Source: Longimicrobiales bacterium (lineage in GTDB: Bacteria > Gemmatimonadota > Gemmatimonadetes > Longimicrobiales > Gaopeijiaceae). Taken from it: DNA of 56,366 nucleotides. The notes beneath the pieces were generated by a model. It was not told the DNA's origin and searched no databases. It saw only the letters and a list, made by a program, of their open reading frames with translations. Made by a program: the position numbers and the translations under genes. The stretch covers positions 1-56,366 of the forward strand of contig JAPKDG010000009.1 of the NCBI GenBank assembly GCA_028822645.1. The letters run 5' to 3'. Numbering within the stretch: position 1 is the first letter of the stretch; each line of letters opens with the position of its first letter. Below are positions 25,363 through 33,450 of the stretch, in pieces.

Positions 25363-27350
25363 TGGATTCTGGTTAGATGTAGGCTCCCCCATTGGTCAAC
25401 CATTACTCTATAGTTAGGAGGGATCCAGGTAGTAGAACTATACTCGGTGATTACTAACGGTCCTGGAAGTTCATACCCAGGGGAGAGATTCTCTCGTTGA
25501 ATTCTTTTTACTTCGGTCCATTGTCCATCTAAAAAAACTCTTGTGAGAGTGCTCTTGGGTGAGTTGGAGGACTCTTGTAGCAGATTTAATTCGAATTCAG
25601 GACCAGGTGCTGACGCAACAGACCTCAGAGTAACGGCTAATACGGGTTGATCAGAGAGCTGATATCCATAACGTTCTTCGTGCAGAGTGTGAAACGTTGA
25701 GACCCAGGATGCTCCAGGGACACGCAATTCGAAACTCTGGCCTTCATAGCGTGCTTCAACCCAACGCTCCAGGATGAGGCTTTCCCTATTGATGCCCTCA
25801 GACTCCATTTCGTTTGTAATAGCTTTTTCTAGTCCTAGAAAGATAGTGTTGATATCTTGTTGAGCCTCAGCTCTACTGGAAGGAATCAAAACTGTTTTAG
25901 ATGTTTCTCTCGTGATGTCAGCGGAGAGAATGCCGTAGGCAGAAAGAAGACCGGGCAGTGGGGGGATTATAGCTTTAGCCGCACCTAGCCTGTCAGCAAG
26001 GCTGGCGGCGTGGAGCCCTCCAGCTCCTCCAAAAGCCACTAGAGAAAATCCTGAAGGATCATAGCCTTTCTCTACTGAAATTACGCGTAGTGCGCGCTCC
26101 ATGGTAGAGTCAGCAATTTTCAGTATTCCTTGAGCTGCCTCTTCCAGTCCACAGCCGAGGGAGCTGGCGATATATTGCAAATGTGGTTCTATCGTTGACC
26201 GCTCCAAGGAAGTGGAACCGGCTAACAAACCATCGGTCGGCAAGTGACCTAGCCAGACATGGGCGTCCGTGACAGTAACCCCTTCTCCACCCTTGCCGTA
26301 GCAGATAGGTCCAGGATCTGCTCCTGCTGATTGAGGTCCTACTTTTAGCGCACCCCCTGGGTCCATTCTCGCTAGGGATCCACCTCCTGATCCGACCGTG
26401 TGAATGTCAAGTACGGGGACAGCTACAGCTTGTCCGCCGATTTCGAATTCTGTTGTATGGGTCAGGGTTCCAGGGCATAGAGATACGTCAGTGGAAGTTC
26501 CCCCCATATCGAAAGAAATGATGTGATCGTGGCCTCCTTTTTTGCTCCAAGCGAGTGCTCCAATCACTCCTCCTGCTGGCCCAGATAATAATGTATGCAC
26601 GGGTTCTAGGGCGGCTCTTGTCACTGGTAGCGACCCTCCATTTGACCCCATTAGGTTTACTCTTTCAGCCTGCGATTCATGCTCCAGGCGAGTAAGGTAG
26701 GCGGCCATTTTAGGAGCGATATAAGCGTTGGTGACGGTTGTAGATGTGCGTTCATATTCTCTATATTCGGGCAATAAGTTTGCGGATACGGAAACAGGAA
26801 TACCGAGAGAAGAAATACTTGCTTCGACCTGTATTTCATGTTCAGGGTTGGCATAGGAATGTAGTAAGACGATGGCAATCGATTCCGCATCCTCTAAGCA
26901 CTGAGGGAGTTCTCTCAAATCATTAGCATCTAATTGCTCTAGGATGTCTCCGCTCGGGCCTATCCTCCCGGGGATTCCTTGCCTGTCGTTCCTCGACACT
27001 AGTGGAGGGAGTCGGTGGCCCACTAGCTTGTATAGCTGCGGTCGATTTTGCCGCCCAATTTCAATAATATCCTCAAAACCTGAATTGGTGATCAGTTTTA
27101 CTCTTGCTCCAGTGCGCTCCAAGACGGTGTTGGTAGAGACAGTAGAACCGTGTAGCAGGATATAATTTTTAGCGGGCTGTCCTAACAAGGTATTGATACC
27201 CTCTAACACTGCTTCAGCTGGATCGGCTGGTGTCGATGGGATTTTTAGTGATTTCAAGTGTCCATTATCAAAGAAAAGAAAATCTGTGAAAGTGCCTCCA
27301 GTGTCCACGGAGATTATCCGGGAGATCTTTCCCTTTTCTATTAGACTCAT
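25359..27350 (-). CDS. Hydantoinase/oxoprolinase family protein, subunit A (HyuA-like)
   Basis: ATP-grasp-like ASKHA-fold enzyme subunit of 663 residues, full length for HyuA. Visible features: ISVDTGGTFTDFLFF at the N-terminus (phosphate-binding loop), HGSTVSTNTVLERTGARVKLITN, ISFDMGGTSTDVSLCPG in the middle, VGSGGGSLARMDPGGALKVGPQSAGADPGP and VAFGGAGGLHAASLA. Relatives hydrolyse N-methylhydantoin or 5-oxoproline with ATP, or carboxylate acetone or acetophenone. The family normally works with a HyuB subunit; none is adjacent or elsewhere in this window. It heads a five-gene unit with an unknown lipoprotein and a metal-chelate importer, an arrangement I do not know from characterised systems. 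Confidence 0.9.
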   Translation of the reverse strand: MSLIEKGKISRIISVDTGGTFTDFLFFDNGHLKSLKIPSTPADPAEAVLEGINTLLGQPAKNYILLHGSTVSTNTVLERTGARVKLITNSGFEDIIEIGRQNRPQLYKLVGHRLPPLVSRNDRQGIPGRIGPSGDILEQLDANDLRELPQCLEDAESIAIVLLHSYANPEHEIQVEASISSLGIPVSVSANLLPEYREYERTSTTVTNAYIAPKMAAYLTRLEHESQAERVNLMGSNGGSLPVTRAALEPVHTLLSGPAGGVIGALAWSKKGGHDHIISFDMGGTSTDVSLCPGTLTHTTEFEIGGQAVAVPVLDIHTVGSGGGSLARMDPGGALKVGPQSAGADPGPICYGKGGEGVTVTDAHVWLGHLPTDGLLAGSTSLERSTIEPHLQYIASSLGCGLEEAAQGILKIADSTMERALRVISVEKGYDPSGFSLVAFGGAGGLHAASLADRLGAAKAIIPPLPGLLSAYGILSADITRETSKTVLIPSSRAEAQQDINTIFLGLEKAITNEMESEGINRESLILERWVEARYEGQSFELRVPGASWVSTFHTLHEERYGYQLSDQPVLAVTLRSVASAPGPEFELNLLQESSNSPKSTLTRVFLDGQWTEVKRIQRENLSPGYELPGPLVITEYSSTTWIPPNYRVMVDQWGSLHLTRIQ

Positions 27351-27399
27351 ATGTTTCTGGCCCTGAAAGGCTTTCCTTCATTAGTGATGAATTATTCAG

Positions 27400-28908
27400 A
27401 TGACAAATAAACCTAGCTTCAAAAATTTTCTAACCCAAGTGACTGGCAAGGGCGTCCTTCCGATATGGAAAGAATTTTTGCTCAATAGTGACGATGCTGT
27501 TACGGCGTACTCAAAGATTCGGTGCTCTCCTTTCAGTTTCCTTTTTGAGTCCGTGGTGGGTGGTGATCAGTGGGCTCGGTATACGCTTCTCGGCACTAAA
27601 CCTTCCGAGATGTGGCGGTTTCGTCGAGGGGTTGTAGAGGTGTGGACGCCTACGAATCCCTGGGAAAGCCTAGAGACGGTTGACCCTCTAGAGGATTTAA
27701 GTAACCGACTGGAAGAACGTCGTCCATTGATTTCCAACGATCTACCCAAATTTTGGGGTGGTGCCGTAGGATATTTTGGATATGATGTGGTCCGGATGAT
27801 CGAAAGCTTACCGAATCGACCACACGATGACCTGGATCTCCCGGATAGCTTGTTTGCCTTCATGGATGTTGTGTTGGTTGTCGACAATTTGTCAGGTTCA
27901 GCTATGGCGATCGCATCGGTCGAAGTGGATCCAGACCTGGGAGAATTAGAACTAAAGGTCAGATATGAGATGGCTGAAGAAAAAATTAAAGATCTGATTA
28001 ATACCATAAAAACTGATTCAGCTCCCTTTGATATAGAACTACGGGAACGGGAAGAACCTGCAGATGATCCGGAATTTTCTAGTACAATGGAACAGGAAGG
28101 TTTCGAGGAAAATGTTTCAAAAATACGGGATTTGATAACTGCTGGGGATGTCTTTCAGGTAGTTATAAGTCAACGTCTTTCGATGCCTATGGCAGGTACT
28201 TCATTCGATCTTTATCGTGTCCTGAGAAAACTCAATCCTTCTCCTTACCTGTATTTACTAGAAATCGAAGATTTTTCTTTGGTAGGAAGTTCTCCCGAGG
28301 TACTAGTTCGACTTAGGGACCAAAAAATTACGGTACGACCAATTGCTGGGACACGCCCGAGAGGGAAGTCTTCCCAAGAAGACATAGATCTAGAGTTGGA
28401 TCTTCGAACAGACGAAAAAGAGCTTGCCGAGCATAGAATGCTGGTAGACCTGGGAAGGAATGATTTGGGGCGAGTCGCAGATTATGGATCCATCGCAGTG
28501 ACAGATCTCATGGTCGTAGAGAGGTATTCCCACGTTATGCATTTGGTTAGCCAGGCTGATGGCACGCTCCGTCAAGGACTTTCCGCCATGGATGTTTTCC
28601 GTGCGTGTTTTCCAGCTGGAACAGTAACAGGGGCTCCCAAGGTCCGGGCTATGGAAATTATTGACGAATTAGAGCCATGTGGGCGAGGCCCCTATGCAGG
28701 TGCCGTCGGTTATTTTGGTTGGGGTGGATTGTCTATGGATCTTGCGATTACTATTAGGACTGTTTTGGTCAGTGAAGGAAAAGCTTTTGTACAGGTAGGG
28801 GCAGGTGTGGTAGCTGATTCCGATCCTACTCGGGAGTTCGAAGAAACCCTTAATAAGGCCAGGGCACTTTTAAAAGCAGTAGCGATGCTTGAGAATGGTA
28901 GAAGATAA
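27400..28908 (+). CDS. trpE: Anthranilate synthase component I
   Basis: Forms anthranilate from chorismate with ammonia from a glutaminase partner, the first step of tryptophan synthesis. The 502 residues include the N-terminal tryptophan-binding region ([10 protein letters not shown], in place of the more usual LLES) and the chorismate-binding domain with [30 protein letters not shown] and [22 protein letters not shown]. PabB-type proteins are similar; the length and N-terminal region favour TrpE. No trpG or other trp gene is next to it: the following gene is an opposite-strand peptidase. It is divergently transcribed from the hydantoinase gene with 49 bases between and has no clear ribosome site. 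Confidence 0.92.
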   Translation: MTNKPSFKNFLTQVTGKGVLPIWKEFLLNSDDAVTAYSKIRCSPFSFLFESVVGGDQWARYTLLGTKPSEMWRFRRGVVEVWTPTNPWESLETVDPLEDLSNRLEERRPLISNDLPKFWGGAVGYFGYDVVRMIESLPNRPHDDLDLPDSLFAFMDVVLVVDNLSGSAMAIASVEVDPDLGELELKVRYEMAEEKIKDLINTIKTDSAPFDIELREREEPADDPEFSSTMEQEGFEENVSKIRDLITAGDVFQVVISQRLSMPMAGTSFDLYRVLRKLNPSPYLYLLEIEDFSLVGSSPEVLVRLRDQKITVRPIAGTRPRGKSSQEDIDLELDLRTDEKELAEHRMLVDLGRNDLGRVADYGSIAVTDLMVVERYSHVMHLVSQADGTLRQGLSAMDVFRACFPAGTVTGAPKVRAMEIIDELEPCGRGPYAGAVGYFGWGGLSMDLAITIRTVLVSEGKAFVQVGAGVVADSDPTREFEETLNKARALLKAVAMLENGRR

Positions 28909-28934
28909 TTAGAGGGCCACCAGGGTGTGCTTAT

Positions 28935-30314
28935 TTAGCAGATCTCGTCCATGAGAGATATCTCTTGGTAAAGGTGGGCTATTGTTCTTATCCCATTTTC
29001 AATGCTTTCGACTGGGAACCATTCGTTTGGAGCATGCAGATTGCATCCTGGGTAGGAAAATCCGAGTAATAAAACAGGGCTGTCCAGTAGATTCTCCAGG
29101 TCTCTCACAATAGGTATACTGCCGCCATCTCCTGCGACAACTGCTCGTTTGTTAAATATTTTTTTTAGAGCAGAGTTTACGGCATTCGTCAATTGGTCAC
29201 TTAGTTGGGCTCGCCACGGCATTCCTCCATGTAATTGTTTTATTGTAACCTCAACTCCCCTTGGTGTGACTTTATCCACATGCTTGCGGAATAGCTCGTC
29301 AATTCTTTGGGGAGTTTGATCGGGTACGAGACGGAAACTTACTTTGGCTTGAGCCCTGCTGGGAAGGACCGTCTTGGCACCATCACCTGTGTAGCCCGAA
29401 TTCAGTCCATTGATCTCACAAGTTGGCCGTGTCCAAAGACGCTCCAGTATAGAGAATTCTGTTTCTCCTCCACAAAGGTCGGCATCTATGAATTCTTCCA
29501 ATTCCTGTTGATTGAAGGGTAGGTCATTTATTTGTTTTTTTACTTGAGGGCCCCAATCCAAGAGGTCATCATAAAACCCTTCAATAGTGACCTTGCCTTT
29601 TGAATCCTGCAAACCGGCAAGGATATGTGCTAAGGCCAGTGCTGGGTTGACTACTGGACCCCCATAAATTCCTGAATGTAGGTCGCTGGAAGGACCTTTC
29701 ACTTCAACGTCAAAATAAGCCAGTCCTCGGAGTGAACAGAGGACAGAAGGGATCCCAGGTGCCAGCATTCCAGTATCAGAAATCACAACTATGTCACAAG
29801 CTAGCTGTTCACTATGTTTTTCAATGAAGGGTAGTAGGTTGGGAGAGCCCACTTCTTCTTCACCTTCGGCCAACACTATCAGGTTAACTGGAAGGTTGTC
29901 AGCTCCTTTAAGGAAAGCTTCTGCTGCCTTGAGGTGCAAATAAAGTTGCCCCTTGTCATCAGACGCCCCCCTTGCATAGAGGCGTCCATCTCTTATTTCT
30001 GGCTCAAAAGGAGGAGAGATCCAGAGATCCAGAGGTTCTGGAGGTTGTACGTCATAATGCCCGTAGACTAATACTGTCGGAGCACTGTCTCCTGCTTTGA
30101 GTGATTTCCCTAAGACGACTGGGTTTCCAGGGGTTTCGTAGATCTCAGCCTCAAGTCCAGAGTCTTCCATCTTACTCTTTAACCAGTCAGATGCTTTCCT
30201 CATTTCCTGCAAATGTTCAGGGCTGGTGCTTATGGAAGGGATACGTAGAAACTCACAAATCTCATCCTTAAAATTTTCAAGATTGTCCCTAATATACTTC
30301 TCAGTGGGACGCAT
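28935..30314 (-). CDS. M20-family metallopeptidase (dipeptidase, CNDP/PepV-like)
   Basis: Zinc peptidase of 459 residues from the ATG at 30314; a start ten codons upstream would overlap the preceding gene and shows no ribosome site. Metal ligands are recognisable: His and Asp in VYGHYDVQPPEPLDLW, the bridging Asp in YARGASDDKGQLYLH, the catalytic Glu pair in LAEGEEEVGSPNL, an Asp in VVISDTGM and the C-terminal His in GCNLHAPNEWF. A dimerisation domain lies at about 190-340 and contains LRGLAYFDVEVKGPSSDLHSG. It would cleave dipeptides in the cytosol. The gene follows the GlsB-like membrane-protein gene within six bases, so both are probably on one transcript. Confidence 0.9.
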   Translation of the reverse strand: MRPTEKYIRDNLENFKDEICEFLRIPSISTSPEHLQEMRKASDWLKSKMEDSGLEAEIYETPGNPVVLGKSLKAGDSAPTVLVYGHYDVQPPEPLDLWISPPFEPEIRDGRLYARGASDDKGQLYLHLKAAEAFLKGADNLPVNLIVLAEGEEEVGSPNLLPFIEKHSEQLACDIVVISDTGMLAPGIPSVLCSLRGLAYFDVEVKGPSSDLHSGIYGGPVVNPALALAHILAGLQDSKGKVTIEGFYDDLLDWGPQVKKQINDLPFNQQELEEFIDADLCGGETEFSILERLWTRPTCEINGLNSGYTGDGAKTVLPSRAQAKVSFRLVPDQTPQRIDELFRKHVDKVTPRGVEVTIKQLHGGMPWRAQLSDQLTNAVNSALKKIFNKRAVVAGDGGSIPIVRDLENLLDSPVLLLGFSYPGCNLHAPNEWFPVESIENGIRTIAHLYQEISLMDEIC

Positions 30315-30319
30315 ACAAC

Positions 30320-30598
30320 TCAAATTAATCCGCGAATGCCCCATCGATAAATAAAGCTTATTAGGATCGAAAACCCTACTGCGCCTCCCATGCCGCCAGG
30401 ACTTAGAGCTGCTGGATTTTGGAATTCGAAGAGTCCTACTCCTAACATACCGCCTATGATTGCTCCAAAACTACTAAGGACTAATAAGATCATCAGGTGA
30501 CCATGGGTTTCTTCTGGCCGCTTTATCAGTCCTCTTATTAACAATCCTACTGAGCATCCTACAAGGATCCAAATTCCGATGCCAATCCAATTTTCCAT
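30320..30598 (-). CDS. Small membrane protein, GlsB/YeaQ/YmgE-like
   Basis: Hydrophobic protein of 92 residues with three predicted membrane segments (about 4-24, 34-56, 66-88). The glycine-rich pattern GCSVGLLIRGLIKRP, then SSFGAIIGGMLGVGLFEF, then GGAVGFSILISFIYR, fits the transglycosylase-associated (GlsB/YeaQ) family, whose job is not established but which is linked to stress responses in several bacteria. AAGGAA eight bases upstream is a good ribosome site. It is directly upstream of the M20 peptidase gene. Confidence 0.65.
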   Translation of the reverse strand: MENWIGIGIWILVGCSVGLLIRGLIKRPEETHGHLMILLVLSSFGAIIGGMLGVGLFEFQNPAALSPGGMGGAVGFSILISFIYRWGIRGLI

Positions 30599-30684
30599 TT
30601 GTTCGTTCCTTAGATGTGGAGTATTTCGGTTAGGAATAAATCTAAAGGATACGCTATTTCATGCGCTAGAGGGTGATCTATTAA

Positions 30685-31215
30685 TTAGATGTTCTGGTCC
30701 CTGGACGTTTCGGTCAGTCGGTCTTCAATAATTTCGGATTCTCTAGCAGAAAGATTAACACCCGAGGGGTTAGTATGGGTCAATAGATCCGGGGGTTTCT
30801 TATCTAAATGATCCTCATGAACTCCCTTGAGCCTTTCGATCATCAGGTGAAGTTCATCTTTTCGCATTGACAGCTCTTCTCGCAAAGCAGCTGTTTTTTG
30901 TTCAAAAATTTTTCGGTTTCTTTCATGTCTTACTATGTATTCATCAGCGATTCTAACGGTTTGCAGGTCACCTATATCTAGTGCCAGTCGCTTTCTTCTT
31001 TTGCAAGTATAAGCCTCATCACCTTCCCTCTGAGCCTGGTCTAAGCACTGCTCAATTTCTCTTTGTAGGCTGTAAACTAGCTCCTGTGCATTCTCAATTT
31101 CTAGACGCATGTCTTCTGGTAAGTTAAGGGAGATTCCTGAAGTCGGATCCTTTTCTAACTCGTATTTGAAATTGTCGATTGCTTCTAGAAAGGCTGTATG
31201 CAGTTTCTTAAACAT
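30685..31215 (-). CDS. Unknown coiled-coil protein
   Basis: I do not recognise this 176-residue protein. It has no signal peptide or membrane segment. From about residue 35 to 130 it is almost entirely charged helix with heptad-like spacing (EIENAQELVYSLQREIEQCLDQAQREGDEAY, cited in part: EIENAQELVYSLQREIEQ), broken by a basic KRRKRLALDIGD, and it ends in a flexible polar tail. Length and helical content recall the helical hairpins of PspA-type or chromosome-associated proteins, but no signature supports either. It is transcribed away from the V4R-like gene at 31370; the ribosome site is weak. Confidence 0.6.
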   Translation of the reverse strand: MFKKLHTAFLEAIDNFKYELEKDPTSGISLNLPEDMRLEIENAQELVYSLQREIEQCLDQAQREGDEAYTCKRRKRLALDIGDLQTVRIADEYIVRHERNRKIFEQKTAALREELSMRKDELHLMIERLKGVHEDHLDKKPPDLLTHTNPSGVNLSARESEIIEDRLTETSRDQNI

Positions 31216-31369
31216 ATTATGGAAGCTTAGTCCTCGAGATGTTCAGATATTTATTTGGTTCTATGGTTTTATTTATACTGAATTTTGTAGACTTACAGGC
31301 AAGACTATTATACACTCATGTTATTTGAAGTGCGGAGACGTGCAAGAGTCTTTGGCCTTAAGGAGTTGT

Positions 31370-31969
31370 ATGATATCTGATTCTAACCGTATTTCAACTT
31401 CCGTCGCGCTAGTCCTTTTGGAAACAATTCGGGAAACAGACCAACCCACTGAGGTGCTCAAAGAAGAGGATACATCCGTGACCATGCCTCGCCGGTTAGG
31501 ACTTAGTCAAGTCGTACTGGATCGAATTGATGGCTACCAGAAGGAAACCAAGAGAGGTCGAAAGATTGCGGATGTAGAGTTCAAAGACTTGGTTGGTTTG
31601 GTGAACAAGAGACCCGACGCTGTGCAGATATTCTTGGAGTGTGGCCAGAGATTGGCCCCAAATTCCTTTTTGCTGCCAAAAGTTCTGTCAGGATTATTAG
31701 TGGCTCCGTTAGCAAGGAGACGAATTTACCGTTGTCTGATAAAATTGTTTGGTCGGAGGATAGGCGGTTTTGCTGGGCCAGGTCTAACGTTGGAATGTCG
31801 GTCGCATTTGTTTATGGAAGTCGATCCAGGAGGAAGTGCGTGCTCTATGGTTTCGGGGATCTGCCTTGAGTCGGCAAGAGGCCTGGTGACAAGTAGTGTT
31901 GAAGTAAAGCATGTGGCCTGTGAATCAAGAGGAGATGCTTTTTGTAGGTGGGACGTACAGGGCATTTAG
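31370..31969 (+). CDS. V4R-like cytosolic protein with C-terminal cysteine motif
   Basis: An open frame extends back to 31109, but I start at the ATG at 31370 because AGGAG lies 4 nt before it and the upstream part overlaps the opposite-strand gene. The product has 199 residues. The C-terminal third, from FGRRIGGFAGPGLTLECRSHLF to VKHVACESRGDAFCRWDV, has the form of V4R/4-vinyl-reductase ligand-binding domains, which end in a similar CxxxGxxxCxW pattern and bind small hydrophobic ligands or metals. Residues 35-100 are helical and basic (KRGRKIADVEFKDLVGLVNKRPD). The V4R assignment is by motif only. Role unknown; possibly a ligand-responsive adaptor. Confidence 0.6.
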   Translation: MISDSNRISTSVALVLLETIRETDQPTEVLKEEDTSVTMPRRLGLSQVVLDRIDGYQKETKRGRKIADVEFKDLVGLVNKRPDAVQIFLECGQRLAPNSFLLPKVLSGLLVAPLARRRIYRCLIKLFGRRIGGFAGPGLTLECRSHLFMEVDPGGSACSMVSGICLESARGLVTSSVEVKHVACESRGDAFCRWDVQGI

Positions 31970-31990
31970 TTCTTAGCCACAATCTGATGT

Positions 31991-32911
31991 TTAATCTTCA
32001 ATCTCCTCTTGCCAGGATAAAGTCGATAGGTAGACGGTACTACTCAAGAGAAGAGCTGCTATCAATGTGTGAAGTGAAACGGGGATAATGGCTAGCAGAG
32101 AGTATACAGAAAGGAAACCAAGTATAACCTGCGATATTCCCAGTCCAACTGCGGTAAATGCCAAAGTCCGGATCGTTGAGTCTTCGATGGTTTTGGTGCT
32201 TTTGTAGGCAAGGACAAGCAGTGAGATTAGTACAATAATACCTAAGAGACGGTGAGAAAAATGAATCACCACAGGCATTGTCCCTAAGGGTGGAATCCAT
32301 TCACCAAAACAGAGTGGAACGTCAGGGCATACTAAACCTGTTCCGGTGTGCCTCACTACTGCTCCCAATACCGACTGAGAAAATATTAGGATTGCACTTA
32401 AGATCCCGAGTTTTTTGACTACAGAGAGTCTGCCCAATTGCTGTTCTGTTAGAAGGACTCCAGTCGCCCTAGTGGGGGAAGTTACCGCAGTGAGTACCGT
32501 GACGAGAGAAAGGAATAAGAATGCCAAGGCCAGATGTGTCGTGGAGATGGCGTCTGGGAGCTTGAGTATGACCGTCAATCCTCCGAAAATACTTTGAACC
32601 AATAGGAGAAAAATACCGATACAGGACCATTGTCGTACCGCCGGCCTTGTCTTTTCTGCGTTCCAACTTACCCATGTGGCCACTATAAAGAGTAAGACAA
32701 GACCGCCAGCCACTAGCCTATGTAAGTGCTCCCAAAAGATCCCTCCTGTCATTTCTGGGAACATTGTTCCGTAGCAAGTAGGCCAGTCTGGGCATGCCAA
32801 GCTGGAACCAGTGGCGTGTACTATACTTCCAAGGAAAAGTAGTCCCAAGGTCCAAAAGGTAGATAGGAGGTATAGTTTGTGGTGCTTGGAAGATTTACTG
32901 AATGTGTTCAT
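31991..32911 (-). CDS. ctaA: Heme A synthase (COX15/CtaA)
   Basis: Inner-membrane enzyme of 306 residues with eight transmembrane helices in two similar halves. It oxidises the C8 methyl group of heme O to make heme A for aa3-type cytochrome oxidases. Both halves show the family pattern: HATGSSLACPDWPTCYG with a later EHLHRLVAG, and RHTGTGLVCPDVPLCFG with a later HFSHRLLGI; each half keeps its cysteine pair in the periplasmic loop, as in the Bacillus-type CtaA. STTHLALAFLFL and VSLHTLIAALLL provide the other heme-ligand histidines. No ctaB or cytochrome oxidase gene is next to it in this window. Confidence 0.94.
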   Translation of the reverse strand: MNTFSKSSKHHKLYLLSTFWTLGLLFLGSIVHATGSSLACPDWPTCYGTMFPEMTGGIFWEHLHRLVAGGLVLLFIVATWVSWNAEKTRPAVRQWSCIGIFLLLVQSIFGGLTVILKLPDAISTTHLALAFLFLSLVTVLTAVTSPTRATGVLLTEQQLGRLSVVKKLGILSAILIFSQSVLGAVVRHTGTGLVCPDVPLCFGEWIPPLGTMPVVIHFSHRLLGIIVLISLLVLAYKSTKTIEDSTIRTLAFTAVGLGISQVILGFLSVYSLLAIIPVSLHTLIAALLLSSTVYLSTLSWQEEIED

Positions 32912-33053
32912 TATTTTCGTTAGATAGGGTTTTTGATCTCTTGGATAATTATTGGTTCCTGAAGGGTTTTTTTCTAAGCCTGACTGAAACTGTAAACATG
33001 CTTATCTAGTGATCAGCTTAGACACCCTTTTGTTCCATTGTCTGAGAATAACT

Positions 33054-33431
33054 TTACCCTATAGCTCTGATTCCCAATATAATAAATACTAAGGCCAGGA
33101 GGGCACCAACTCCATGGGGAAGGTATGATTTTTGCTCTACGGGTCGCCTTCTCATAATGGATACTGGTATTTGTCCTACGGCCGCAGCTAGTAACATCAT
33201 AAAGATATGTCCGATTAAAGCTGGCTGGAAGCGACCGGTGAGAATTAGTGCGAATCCTAACAAAAGTTGAAGGTGTATCGATCCCACAAAACTGGATGCT
33301 AGGATTCTGATCTTAGAATCGTAGGCTTTTCCAGAAATGATGCCATAGATGGAGTAGGCCAGGGTTAACACTCCGAAGAGCAGTATTATGTACCTTAAGC
33401 CAGAGTGTGCGTTGAATAGAAAATTGTTCAT
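33054..33431 (-). CDS. Small four-helix membrane protein
   Basis: Hydrophobic protein of 125 residues with four predicted transmembrane helices (about 9-31, 43-63, 69-88, 104-123). The start HSGLRYIILLFG, then SIHLQLLLGFALILTGRF, LIGHIFMMLLAAAVGQ and LPHGVGALLALVFI place a histidine at or near the edge of every helix (H9, H53, H73, H106 approximately), which would suit heme or copper binding, but no characterised family is recognised. GGGGGA nine bases before the ATG is a good ribosome site. It lies 19 bases after the Asp-box propeller gene and is probably co-transcribed with it. Confidence 0.6.
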   Translation of the reverse strand: MNNFLFNAHSGLRYIILLFGVLTLAYSIYGIISGKAYDSKIRILASSFVGSIHLQLLLGFALILTGRFQPALIGHIFMMLLAAAVGQIPVSIMRRRPVEQKSYLPHGVGALLALVFIILGIRAIG

Positions 33432-33450
33432 GGTTTAATTTCCCCCTTTA

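Noticed and set aside
31109-31369. Upstream extension of the V4R-like gene
   Set aside because: Overlaps the opposite-strand coiled-coil gene, has no ribosome site, and the extra residues look non-coding; AGGAG before 31370 fixes the start.
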